Below, piece by piece: positions 55,096-63,489 of a DNA stretch of 64,000 nt. The notes beneath the pieces were generated by a model. It had not been told where the DNA came from, searched no databases, and saw only the letters and a program-made list of their open reading frames with translations. The position numbers and the translations under genes are program-made. Position 1 is the stretch's first letter, and the number at the start of each line of letters is the position of its first letter. Source of the stretch: Pedobacter fastidiosus (lineage in GTDB: Bacteria > Bacteroidota > Bacteroidia > Sphingobacteriales > Sphingobacteriaceae); assembly GCF_014306625.1 (NCBI RefSeq), contig NZ_JACRYL010000009.1, positions 168,844 through 232,843 of the forward strand, written 5' to 3'.

Positions 55096-55626
55096 ATGAC
55101 AAAATTTGAATTCAACCATCTTGTTAACCATCACTCGGTATCTCTTAGATCTTACGCGTTAAACTTTACAAAAGATGCAGAAGACGCAAATGATCTTGTT
55201 CAGGATACAATGCTTAAAGCTATTACCTATTACAATAAATTTAAAGAAGGTACTAATTTAAAAGGCTGGTTGTTCACGATCATGAAAAACACTTTTATTA
55301 ACAACTATCGCCGTTTAGTTAAAACAAATACATTAATTACCCAGAGCGAGGATATCTCTTCAGCAAATCTTTCTTTTAGTGCCACTAAAAATCAGGCAGA
55401 GAGTAAATTTGTAATGGGTGATATTGATAAAGCATTAGCACAATTGCCTCAAGAATATTATGTTCCATTTATCCGTTATTTCGAAGGTTATAAATACCAC
55501 GAAATTGCAGATATGCTACAAATTCCAATTGGTACAGTTAAAACTCGTATTCATGTAGCAAGGGGCATACTTAAAAAATACCTTAAAACGTATTCTAAAG
55601 ACCTAGCCATTGCAGAAATGGTATAA
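55096..55626 (+). CDS. ECF-type RNA polymerase sigma factor
   Basis: The 176-residue protein has sigma region 2 (about 8-70: SVSLRSYALNFTKDAEDAND then LVQDTMLKAITYY and WLFTIMKNTFINNYRR). Region 4 (about 115-170) carries LPQEYYVPFIRYFEGYKYHE followed by IPIGTVKTRIHVARG. No anti-sigma gene is adjacent. In related organisms such a factor commonly sits beside crtI and controls carotenoid genes, which fits the neighbours here; that regulation is inference. Confidence 0.92.
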   Translation: MTKFEFNHLVNHHSVSLRSYALNFTKDAEDANDLVQDTMLKAITYYNKFKEGTNLKGWLFTIMKNTFINNYRRLVKTNTLITQSEDISSANLSFSATKNQAESKFVMGDIDKALAQLPQEYYVPFIRYFEGYKYHEIADMLQIPIGTVKTRIHVARGILKKYLKTYSKDLAIAEMV

Positions 55627-55648
55627 AATACATCAATTGAAAAACTGA

Positions 55649-55676
55649 AGGCTCAGATTTATCTGGGCCTTTTTTA
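55649..55676 (+). terminator. Terminator of the sigma factor gene
   Basis: AGGCTCAGAT (55649-55658) pairs with ATCTGGGCCT (55661-55670), with one U-G on the plus strand, followed by six T residues. Confidence 0.8.
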
Positions 55677-55859
55677 TTTTGTTTTTTTATAGAAGAGCAG
55701 TGTATGTAATTCTTAGGTTGGTTTCTGTCCCGCTTTGCCTCCTGCCGATGAAGAATCGGCATCCGTTCAATCGGGTCTAGTTAACTTTGGTAATATGAGC
55801 GTTCGTAACGGTATTCTTAATATACCAGCATTTTTGCTGTAAGTATATTGCTTTATATT

Positions 55860-56056
55860 AAAAAAGAAATGCATTACCTAAAATCTGCGTAAATCATTTT
55901 AATCTGCGGGAAATATGCTTGATGTGAAGTTGTGATTGATTTATGTGTCCTGGAAAGGACTCGCATCTCTAGCCCTGCACAAATATCCAAAGTCAAAAAG
56001 AAAAATCCTTTAAAAAGCAAAAGGCCTGGGAACTCCCGGGCCTTTTTGCTTATCAT
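55860..56056 (+). ncRNA. Gene-free segment ending in an oriented terminator (possible sRNA)
   Basis: Between the sigma factor and crtI, GTCCTGGAAAGGAC forms a GNRA-capped hairpin. A further hairpin GGCCTGGG...CCCGGGCC near 56025-56047 is followed by TTTTTGC. Its one non-canonical pair is U-G on the plus strand but C-A on the minus, orienting it to the plus strand, where no gene precedes it. Flanking AAAAGCAAAA and TTTTTGCTT extend the stem and may also serve crtI. No promoter was identified. Confidence 0.3.
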
Positions 56057-56209
56057 ATATTTGGTTAGTTGATTCTTATGTTTTATTTCAACAATTCGCC
56101 TTCTCTCTAATTCCGAAACAAATGCAAACCTTGATGTAATGTGTGTTTCAAGTTAAATTTGCAGTGTTTTTGTTTTGTGGTTATAAAGATAAGCGAAATT
56201 TTAAATTTG

Positions 56210-57691
56210 TCAAGCTTTTTTTAACTTTTTTTTTATTTCTTTTGCTGCCACCTGTCCAGATATGATTGCAGGGGGTACTCCGGGGCCTGGAACGGTTAAT
56301 TGCCCGGTATATAAAAGATTTGTTACTTTGCTTTTCATGCTTGGTTTTAGAAAAGCCGTCTGTTTCAAAGTGTTAGCTAATCCATACGCATTGCCTTTAA
56401 ATGCATGATAGTCTTCGATAAAATCGTTCATGGCATAACTTCGTTTAAATAAAATGCTATCACTTATGTCGTTTCCAGTTAAATTTTTGAAGCGATGAAC
56501 CAGTAAATCAAAATACTTTTGGCGTTCGCTTTCGTTATCTTTCAATCCGGGAGCGATTGGGATTAAAAAAAACAAATTCTCACATCCTTCAGGTGCTACG
56601 CTTGAATCTGTTATGGATGGACAGCAGGCGTAAAACAAAGGTTTTGATGGCCACTTAGGTTCAGTGTAAATTTCTTCGGCGTGCTCATCAAAATTTTCAT
56701 CGAAGAATAAATTGTGGTGCAGAATGTTTTTTAACTTTTTATTTAACCCGATATAAAACAATAGGCAAGATGGGGCCATTGTTCTGCTGTCCCAATATTC
56801 TGCAGAATAGTTTCTGTAGGGTTCATCCAAAAGGTGCTGATCGATGTGATGGTAATCGGCATTGCCAACAATAAAATCTGTTTTATAAGTTCCTTTGTTG
56901 GTTAAGATTTCTTCCGCGATACCTTTATTTACAACTATTTTTTTTACTTCGGTATCGAAAATAAATTTTACGCCTTGTTCTTCGGCTATCTTTTGCATCG
57001 CCGAAACAATTTTGTGCATTCCGCCGATTGGATACCAAGTACCTAAAACTAAATCGGCATAATTCATTAAACTATACAGTGCTGGGGTATTTTGTGGTGT
57101 AGCACCTAAAAACAAAACTGGAAATTCTAACAACTTTCTAAGCTTATCATTTTTAAAAAGTTTATGAACATGCTTGCGCATATTACCCAAAAGCTGAAGC
57201 TTTATTCCACTTACGGCTAAGCGTGGGTCGAAATACTCCATTACACTGTGTGAAGGCTTAAAAACATATTCGTTCATGCCTACATCGTATTTGTATTTTG
57301 CCTGGGCAAGAAAGGATTCTAAATTTTTGGAGCTTCCGGGCTCAAGTTCTTCAAAAAGCTTGTATAAATCTTCGAGTGTGGAAGGAACATCCATAATGTC
57401 ATCCTTACCAAAATAAATTCGGTAAGAAGGACTTAATCTTTTTAGCTCATAAAAATCGGAAGTTGTTTTGTTGAATAATTTAAAGTAGTTTTCAAAAACA
57501 TCAGGCATCCAATACCAGCTTGGTCCCATGTCGAATAAGAAACCATCTTTTTCCCAAGTTCTGGCTCGGCCACCAGCCATTTCATTTTTTTCTAAAACAG
57601 TTACGTCGCAACCATCTTTTGCTAGCAATGCAGCTGCAGATAAGCCAGCAAAACCAGCACCAATAACCGTAATTTTAGGTTTTTTATCCAT
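56210..57691 (-). CDS. crtI: Phytoene desaturase
   Basis: CrtI desaturates phytoene to lycopene (or neurosporene) using FAD. The 493-residue protein shows the dinucleotide motif VIGAGFAGLSAAALLAKDG, then EKNEMAGGRARTWEKDGF and MGPSWYWMPDVF. The carotenoid-desaturase C-terminal signature is LLYTGQLTVPGPGVPPAIISG. I use the ATG at 57691, because about 48 upstream residues are non-homologous and lie in repetitive sequence. It is transcribed away from the lycopene cyclase pair. Confidence 0.94.
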   Translation of the reverse strand: MDKKPKITVIGAGFAGLSAAALLAKDGCDVTVLEKNEMAGGRARTWEKDGFLFDMGPSWYWMPDVFENYFKLFNKTTSDFYELKRLSPSYRIYFGKDDIMDVPSTLEDLYKLFEELEPGSSKNLESFLAQAKYKYDVGMNEYVFKPSHSVMEYFDPRLAVSGIKLQLLGNMRKHVHKLFKNDKLRKLLEFPVLFLGATPQNTPALYSLMNYADLVLGTWYPIGGMHKIVSAMQKIAEEQGVKFIFDTEVKKIVVNKGIAEEILTNKGTYKTDFIVGNADYHHIDQHLLDEPYRNYSAEYWDSRTMAPSCLLFYIGLNKKLKNILHHNLFFDENFDEHAEEIYTEPKWPSKPLFYACCPSITDSSVAPEGCENLFFLIPIAPGLKDNESERQKYFDLLVHRFKNLTGNDISDSILFKRSYAMNDFIEDYHAFKGNAYGLANTLKQTAFLKPSMKSKVTNLLYTGQLTVPGPGVPPAIISGQVAAKEIKKKLKKA

Positions 57692-57943
57692 TGTGTAAAT
57701 AAAGCGATTTTTAAGGATTTTGTTTGAGGTATTTGCGTTATGATTATCGGAATTTTTTAATCTTTTGTAATTTTTTTGTTGGTGGTTAATTAAAGATTGG
57801 TGTTTCATCGCTTGCAGATTCTTCGCTGTGTTCAAAATGACAGCGTGGGTTTGTTCGTTCTTATGGATCTAAGGATTTTTAATCCTTAATAATTCATTTA
57901 CTAATGCGTTTACAAGCGTCAAAAAAATCCAATTCCCTTTTCT

Positions 57944-57951
57944 TACCTTTG
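57944..57951 (+). promoter_or_regulatory. -7 element for the 57960-59189 pair
   Basis: TACCTTTG matches TAnnTTTG and ends eight bases before the ATG at 57960. Transcription would begin next to the start codon (near-leaderless). No TTTG is seen at the expected -33 site. Confidence 0.5.
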
Positions 57952-57959
57952 TTTAACAC

Positions 57960-58493
57960 ATGATTAAACTTAAAATTTTATTTCTTTTCTTCTTTGTCTC
58001 CGTATTTCAATTGGTCAAAGCTCAATTATCTCCAAAGGAAATTGCCGTTCTTAAAACCGACTTAATTAAGGCTGTCGAGAATTCAAAACTTACCGATTCC
58101 TTGTCTGATCGGTTGAACAATTTGCCAAATAAAACAGGGCTTATTACTGCATACGCAGGTACACTCGAAGCACTCAAAGCAAAACATTCATGGAATCCTT
58201 ATAACAAAATTAAATATGTAAAGCTTTCACTTAACACCATGCAAAAAGCAATCAACATGGATAAGGAGAATATGGAAATTCGTTTCATGCGTTTTTCTAT
58301 TGAACATTTTACACCATCTTTTTTGAGTTTTAGTAAAGATTTAGCAGTTGATAGAAAAGAAATTGTAAAACATTATCAAAACAATAACTTTGGCGTTACC
58401 GACAAAGAGTTGATTAAAAATGTAGCCAAATTTATGATTGACAGCAAGCGCTGCACTGCAGAAGAAATTAAAATTTTAAAGAAATTTACCTAA
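57960..58493 (+). CDS. Secreted protein of unknown function coupled to lycopene cyclase
   Basis: The 177-residue product has a signal peptide (1-21, ending LVKA) and an all-helical-looking mature region, including LKTDLIKAVENSKLTDSLSD and EIVKHYQNNNFGVTDKELIK. There are no membrane helices in the mature part. Its stop codon TAA abuts the ATG of the lycopene cyclase gene with no gap, so they are translationally coupled. I do not recognise a family; it is a good candidate accessory factor for carotenoid handling. Confidence 0.7.
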   Translation: MIKLKILFLFFFVSVFQLVKAQLSPKEIAVLKTDLIKAVENSKLTDSLSDRLNNLPNKTGLITAYAGTLEALKAKHSWNPYNKIKYVKLSLNTMQKAINMDKENMEIRFMRFSIEHFTPSFLSFSKDLAVDRKEIVKHYQNNNFGVTDKELIKNVAKFMIDSKRCTAEEIKILKKFT

Positions 58494-59189
58494 ATGAACT
58501 ATACTTATTTACTCATCAATATTGCCGTAATTTTCTTTCCACTGGTTTTGTCTTTCGATAAAAAAGTGCATTTTTTTAGCAAATGGAAATTCGTTTTGCC
58601 AGCCATTTTTATAACCGGTGGGTTTTTTCTAATCTGGGATTTACTCTTTGTAAAGTTAAACGTTTGGTCTTTCAACCCAGATTATATTATTGGTGTTAAG
58701 TTATTTGGTTTGCCTCTCGAAGAGATTTTATTCTTTTTAACAGTTCCTTACGCCTGTGTTTTTATTTACGAATGTTTGAACGCATATTTCCCTAAAGATA
58801 GTTTGCAGAAGTACAGTTTCTCTGTAAGTAATTTGTTATTGGGTTTGTGTATTGCGATGTTTTTTTTAGGCTACAACCGCTGGTACACCGTAATTAATTT
58901 CGGTTTTTTGTTTTTTGTTTTGGGTTATGTAGAATACGCAAATATCGAATTTAGATTTATGTATAAATTTTATAGAACTTACGTGGTTGCGCTGATTCCT
59001 TTTTATATTGTTAATGGGTTTTTAACCGCAATACCTGTTGTTATGTATAATGATAAAGAAAACCTTGGCTTTCGTGTAGGAACCATTCCTTTTGAAGATC
59101 ATTTTTACTTAATGGGATTGCTTTTGATGAATATTTATTTGTATGAGTTTTTTAAAAATAGGGTTACAATAAAAACAGAAGTTGTCTAG
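58494..59189 (+). CDS. Lycopene cyclase (CrtYcd/CarR type)
   Basis: This family cyclises the ends of lycopene. The 231-residue protein has about seven membrane helices, and the signature PLEEILFFLTVPYACVFIYE carries the PxEE motif needed for cyclisation. The two halves YcY/Yd are fused in one chain here. Start directly follows the stop of the secreted unknown. Together with crtZ and crtI this suggests a zeaxanthin-type product. Confidence 0.9.
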   Translation: MNYTYLLINIAVIFFPLVLSFDKKVHFFSKWKFVLPAIFITGGFFLIWDLLFVKLNVWSFNPDYIIGVKLFGLPLEEILFFLTVPYACVFIYECLNAYFPKDSLQKYSFSVSNLLLGLCIAMFFLGYNRWYTVINFGFLFFVLGYVEYANIEFRFMYKFYRTYVVALIPFYIVNGFLTAIPVVMYNDKENLGFRVGTIPFEDHFYLMGLLLMNIYLYEFFKNRVTIKTEVV

Positions 59190-59358
59190 TTTTTTGGAAA
59201 TGAACGGTTCGTGGTTCTTGGAGATTTTCAGGCCTGCTTTCCATTACAAGTCCGCTCCCGAAGAAAAATCGGGATTACGGGCTTTTCATTACAATCAGGT
59301 TTATTAACAACGTTTCTGCACCCTGCAAACCGTAAAAATGAAAAACAGTTTTAGCCAT

Positions 59359-59435
59359 TTAGCCCCGATTGGAGCGAGCATGTAGCATCAGCCCTCGTGG
59401 CTGATTAGCAAATAAAGCGAAAAGTGGGATGAAAG
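59359..59435. repeat. Interspersed TAGCCCCG-type repeat
   Basis: TAGCCCCGATTGGAGCGAGC, TCAGCCC...GGGCTGA (hairpin), TTAGCAAATAAAGCGAAAAG and GTGGGA align with the 53590 copy. Preceding CCCGAAGAAAAATCGGGATT is another palindrome. Confidence 0.5.
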
Positions 59436-59480
59436 TTATTGGTTTGCAAAGGCATTGCGCTCCCAAAAAAAATATAGAAA

Positions 59481-59714
59481 ATGGATTTACCAATATATAC
59501 TAAACAACAATTGGCTTTGCGCAACGGACAGGATAAACTGCAAATTTGGGTAGCTTATAAAGGTTTTATTTACGATATGACTGAAAGTAGGCTGTGGCGA
59601 AATGGTAAGCATTACGAACATTGGGCTGGGCAAGATTTAACAGACGAATTGCCAGATGCACCACACACGGAGGCTGTTTTTGAAAAATTTGTACCGATTG
59701 GAAAAGTAAAATAG
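59481..59714 (+). CDS. Small cytochrome b5-like heme-binding protein
   Basis: The 77-residue protein matches the cytochrome b5/steroid-binding fold: LPIYTKQQLALRNGQDKLQI, then WVAYKGFIYDMTESRLWRNG and KHYEHWAGQDLTDELPDAPH. The HPGG loop of true cytochromes b5 is replaced by RNGKHYEHWAG, with histidines available at HYEH and DAPHTE. It has no membrane anchor. It lies beside carotenoid genes, where an electron-transfer role to CrtZ is tempting but unproven. Confidence 0.75.
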   Translation: MDLPIYTKQQLALRNGQDKLQIWVAYKGFIYDMTESRLWRNGKHYEHWAGQDLTDELPDAPHTEAVFEKFVPIGKVK

Positions 59715-59793
59715 CCATTAATTCACGGTAAAATAATGTGTGAATCAATGGCTAAATTTTTATAATTAACTAGAAGTTAAACGCCTAAAATCA

Positions 59794-60714
59794 TTAAAGT
59801 TCGATTGTGAAAGCACTTAATTTAACAAACTCTTGAATTCTTGCTGCAACCTCTTCGTCCGTTAGGTTTAATAATTTCTCTGTGCCAAATTTCTCCACGC
59901 AGAATGATGCCAATGCAGAACCATAAATAATTGCATTTTTCATGTTATTGAAGTTAATGGTTCCAACTTTGGCCAAGTAACCAATAAAACCACCCGCGAA
60001 AGTATCACCAGCACCTGTTGGATCAAAAACCTCAGCCAATGGCAATGCAGGAGCAGAGAAGATTTGATCTTCGTGGAACAACAAAGCACCATGCTCACCT
60101 TTTTTAATAATCAAATATTTTGGTCCCATGGTCAGGATTTTCTTCGCTGCTTTAACTAAAGAGTATTCTCCTGATAATTGGCGAGCTTCTGCATCATTAA
60201 TGGTTAGAACATCAACCATTTTAATGGTTTCCAATAAATCATCCATCATAATATCCATCCAGAAGTTCATGGTATCCATTACGATTAATTTTGGGCGGTT
60301 TTTAAGGCGTTTAATAACCGTTTGCTGTACTTGAGGTGTAAGGTTGCCCAGCATTAGGTATTCGCAGTCCTGATAGCTTTCTGGGATAATTGGGTCAAAG
60401 TTTTCCAATACATTCAATTCGGTAATTAAAGTATCGCGACTGTTCATGTCGTTATGGTATTTTCCCGACCAGAAAAAAGATTTTTCGCCTGCTTTGATTT
60501 GTAAACCTTCGGTATCAATTCCATGCTGAGTAAAGATGTCGATATCCGATTGTTGGAAATCATCACCCACAACTGCAACAATTTTAGCTTTATTATAGAA
60601 GTAAGAAGCAGCCAAACTAGCGTAAGTTGCGGCGCCACCAACAATTTTATCCGTTTTTCCGAATGGAGTTTCAATAGCATCAAAAGCTACAGTACCTATG
60701 ATTATCAGGCTCAT
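59794..60714 (-). CDS. PfkB-family sugar/nucleoside kinase
   Basis: The protein of about 306 residues has the family N-terminal glycine motif VGGAATYASLAASYFY and the C-terminal ATP/catalytic motif DPTGAGDTFAGGFIGYLA with the conserved Asp base. The acceptor sugar is not readable; ribokinase-like and adenosine-kinase-like members look alike. I start at the ATG 60714, because a longer start would prepend 38 non-homologous residues. Confidence 0.9.
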   Translation of the reverse strand: MSLIIIGTVAFDAIETPFGKTDKIVGGAATYASLAASYFYNKAKIVAVVGDDFQQSDIDIFTQHGIDTEGLQIKAGEKSFFWSGKYHNDMNSRDTLITELNVLENFDPIIPESYQDCEYLMLGNLTPQVQQTVIKRLKNRPKLIVMDTMNFWMDIMMDDLLETIKMVDVLTINDAEARQLSGEYSLVKAAKKILTMGPKYLIIKKGEHGALLFHEDQIFSAPALPLAEVFDPTGAGDTFAGGFIGYLAKVGTINFNNMKNAIIYGSALASFCVEKFGTEKLLNLTDEEVAARIQEFVKLSAFTIEL

Positions 60715-60859
60715 ATATTTAATTTTGAATTTTTTTAAAAATTTTTCACTGCAAATATTGCATAAATAATTTAAAAGCCCTAATATTGCATTCCCAAAAC
60801 GAACAAGGGTATATGTACTGCAAAGCATATTTAACCTCGTTTTAGGAAACGACCAGTAC

Positions 60860-60933
60860 TCCTTCTTAGCTCAGCTGGTTAGAGCATCTGACTGTTAATC
60901 AGAGGGTCGCTGGTTCGAGCCCAGCAGAGGGAG
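60860..60933 (+). tRNA. tRNA-Asn (GUU anticodon)
   Basis: A complete cloverleaf is visible: acceptor TCCTTCT (60860-60866) pairs with AGAGGGA (60926-60932), discriminator G at 60933, D arm GCTC...GAGC, anticodon stem TCTGA/TCAGA with loop CTGTTAA (GTT at 60894-60896), and T arm CTGG/CCAG around TTCGAGC. CCA is not encoded. A tyrosine recombinase gene follows 236 bases downstream, so this tRNA is the likely insertion target. Confidence 0.97.
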
Positions 60934-60959
60934 CTCAGATTTTCAGGTCCGAAAATCGC

Positions 60960-60996
60960 AAAAAACCCCATTTCTAGCAATAGAATGGGGTTTTTT
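60960..60996 (+). terminator. Terminator after tRNA-Asn
   Basis: AAAAAACCCCATT and TAGAATGGGG with TTTTTT close a long stem around a GCAA loop, with one bulged T. It sits at the junction between the tRNA and the integrase and may belong to the inserted element. Confidence 0.85.
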
Positions 60997-61168
60997 ATTT
61001 CCAAAACAGGAAGTTTCCTAATCCCAGACATCTTTTCAATTACCATCTTTCGTCAAGTTTTACAGCAAAAGCTGTATAATTTAACGAATATGTTCTACAA
61101 ATATTTAACAGAAAAATCCCGTGATATAGGACTTCCGGTATCCGTAAACTTAATTTTTCAGTTAAAAA

Positions 61169-62452
61169 ATGGCAACAGTAGATGCAAAAGTTTATGTGCA
61201 CCATTACAAAAGTGATGGTACATGCAATGTAAAAATCAAGGTGTATCACAAAGGGCAGCACCGATTTATCGACACTTCCCACTATCTATGTGACAAACAG
61301 CTAAAAAAACATCCCGAAAATAAGGGAGAGTTTGTCATTAAGGATTCATTTGTTAAAAAACTTGTTAACGATGAGCTGGATCAGTACAGACTTATGATTG
61401 GTAATCTTGGCTCTAGGTTAAAGTTGTTCAGTCCCGATGATTTAAAAAGCTTTTTGGTGCAATCTGATACCAGCATTGACTTCATTGAGTTCTGTGAACA
61501 ATTTATTAGTGACATTAAACAAGTTGGCAGGGACAAAAGTGCAGCTAATTTCAATACGATAAAAAACAGTCTTGTCGACTTCTTTAGTCGAAAAAAGGTG
61601 TTTGTAGATGAAATCAATATAGATATGCTATCAAATTGGGAACATTATCTGCGGAAAGAAAGAACAATAATAAGACTGAACCAACTTAGCGAGCCAGTTA
61701 CAACATTGCAGAAGCCCCTAACCGATGCAAGTATTCATAATTATATGCGGGATCTGAGGTCGTTATTTAACCATGCCCGGAAAAAATACAACAGAAAAAG
61801 CTTGGGAATAATTAAAATTGAGCATTACCCTTTTGAAGAATATAGAATTATTGAAGCTCCGGAAACAAGAAAGCGAAATACAGATGTAGAAACACTTAAA
61901 CTTATTAGGGATTGCAAGCCGGCGTGTAATAGTAGAGCAGAACTGGCAAGAGATTTATTTATGCTTTCGTTTTATCTGTGCGGAATTAATGCAGTTGATC
62001 TGTATCAAATTGATCAGTCAAATATTGTAAAAGGGAGGCTGGAATACAATAGATCAAAAACAAGAAATAAAAGAAAAGACAATGCCTTTATCAGCATTAA
62101 AATTATTAAAGAGGCAGACCAGCTACTTAAAAAATACATAGGGGTCCTATCCATCCGATACAGCACTATCGGAGGCCTAAACAAAGCGTTAAGTTCTGGA
62201 ATGAAGGATTTATGTAAAATGCTTTCATTGGACGATATTACCTATTATTGGGCTCGTCATACGGTTGGAAATTTGGCTCGCAACAAGTGCAGAATGAGCA
62301 AAGATGATGTTGCTTTGGCACTTAACCACGTTGATCAAGGAAGGAAGACCACCGATATCTATGTGGATAAAGATTGGAGTATAATAGATGAGCTTCAGAA
62401 AAATGTAGTCGAGCTTTTGGAAACTAGCAACAATTTATTTACCGAAAAATAA
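61169..62452 (+). CDS. Tyrosine recombinase (Bacteroidota-type integrase)
   Basis: The 427-residue protein has an arm-type N-terminal domain (1-95), a SAM-like core-binding domain (about 100-215) and a catalytic domain. Catalytic residues seen are the HxxR region ARHTVGNLAR, the late H in LNHVDQGR and nucleophile Tyr in TDIYVDKDW. The first arginine, usually in a TGLR-like motif, is replaced: FYLCGINAVDLYQI has Asn. This is like the IntDOT class, which also lacks that Arg. It probably integrates at the upstream tRNA-Asn. Confidence 0.92.
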   Translation: MATVDAKVYVHHYKSDGTCNVKIKVYHKGQHRFIDTSHYLCDKQLKKHPENKGEFVIKDSFVKKLVNDELDQYRLMIGNLGSRLKLFSPDDLKSFLVQSDTSIDFIEFCEQFISDIKQVGRDKSAANFNTIKNSLVDFFSRKKVFVDEINIDMLSNWEHYLRKERTIIRLNQLSEPVTTLQKPLTDASIHNYMRDLRSLFNHARKKYNRKSLGIIKIEHYPFEEYRIIEAPETRKRNTDVETLKLIRDCKPACNSRAELARDLFMLSFYLCGINAVDLYQIDQSNIVKGRLEYNRSKTRNKRKDNAFISIKIIKEADQLLKKYIGVLSIRYSTIGGLNKALSSGMKDLCKMLSLDDITYYWARHTVGNLARNKCRMSKDDVALALNHVDQGRKTTDIYVDKDWSIIDELQKNVVELLETSNNLFTEK

Positions 62453-62551
62453 ACACGCATTACACCTCCAATCCAAGTATGGGCTGTATTTTGCAGCTCA
62501 TACATGGTTATTAAATTAATTATAAATCCTAAATCCTAAATTTGAAATATC

Positions 62552-62698
62552 ATGAAGAATCTGACTTTATTTTTCCTGACCTGTATAATTGCAACTGGAG
62601 CATTCCTTGCCGGAACAACAATGAAAAATCCCTTACCTGCTTTTATTGTAGCGTTTGGTGTTTGGATGTTATTCTTGTATAGAATTGGCAGGAAATAA
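62552..62698 (+). CDS. Small 48-residue two-helix membrane protein
   Basis: This short gene encodes MKNLTLFFLTCIIATGAFLA then a turn with GTTMKNP, a second hydrophobic helix LPAFIVAFGVWMLFLYR and a basic end IGRK. Two membrane helices with a short loop suggest a hairpin peptide in the inner membrane. It directly follows the integrase (gap 99 bases). Such peptides next to integrases are common in Bacteroidota islands, but I know of no assigned role. Confidence 0.7.
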   Translation: MKNLTLFFLTCIIATGAFLAGTTMKNPLPAFIVAFGVWMLFLYRIGRK

Positions 62699-62825
62699 TT
62701 TTAAAACAAACTTATTTCAAAGTAGTCAATGTAGGGCGATCTATATGTGAAATTCCGGTTAAAAAACATATCGGCTAGAAAAGGGCACCTTTATCAAACC
62801 CGTTTAGACGGAGCTACTCATTGTT

Positions 62826-63410
62826 CTAATTCAATCGCTCTTTTGGCAATTGAATTAAAATATGCTCATGCTTGGCAAACAATTTTGCTAGCTTTTCTTT
62901 ACGATGTTCAAGAACACTTAGTCTGCACACAATCATTCCAATCATATAAACCATGGCAATAAATAATGTTCCAAATATTAAATTTCTATAAAAGAAATCT
63001 CCAAGGTTATCGGATAGGTCTGACTTTATCCAATTAATCTGAGGCTTATTGGGAAGGTAGGATATTTCAGCATTAACAGGATAATTAGATTTTTTCCAGG
63101 CTACTTTATCAAGAGTAAAAGTATGAGCACTTGATTTGATTACTTTGCCATTTGGTAGTGTAAATGTGTATTCAAAGTCACGCATTCTTGGACTATCGGA
63201 ATATTGATATAAGCCCGCTTCACCAGAAATTTTGCCTATGGCAACTGATCCATGCTTTATTAATTGAAAATGGCGGTCAGGGCTAATGTGCTCTCCCCAC
63301 AAGAAAAAATAAATGAGTATTAGAATAGCAATATCAAGCCATGGAAACCATACGTTGTAAATTTCCTTGAAGAACAGGATAGTCTGTGCTTTAATTCTTT
63401 TGATTTCCAT
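62826..63410 (-). CDS. DUF3592-like membrane protein
   Basis: The 194-residue protein has a helix near the N terminus (about 20-40), a beta-rich soluble middle, and a second helix (about 147-167). The middle pattern GSVAIGKISGEAG, FEYTFTLPNGKVI and VNAEISYLPNKPQINWI fits the DUF3592 fold. Function unknown. It is transcribed opposite to the small two-helix peptide gene. Confidence 0.7.
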   Translation of the reverse strand: MEIKRIKAQTILFFKEIYNVWFPWLDIAILILIYFFLWGEHISPDRHFQLIKHGSVAIGKISGEAGLYQYSDSPRMRDFEYTFTLPNGKVIKSSAHTFTLDKVAWKKSNYPVNAEISYLPNKPQINWIKSDLSDNLGDFFYRNLIFGTLFIAMVYMIGMIVCRLSVLEHRKEKLAKLFAKHEHILIQLPKERLN

Positions 63411-63489
63411 TGAGAACGAGTGTGTTAAAAACTAAAACCTAAATTAGGAATAAAAATTATTTATTCCTAAAGTTCTAATTTACAGTTAT

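Noticed and set aside
62747..62962. 71-residue plus-strand protein
   Set aside because: It is largely antisense to the DUF3592-like gene and has no recognisable domain.
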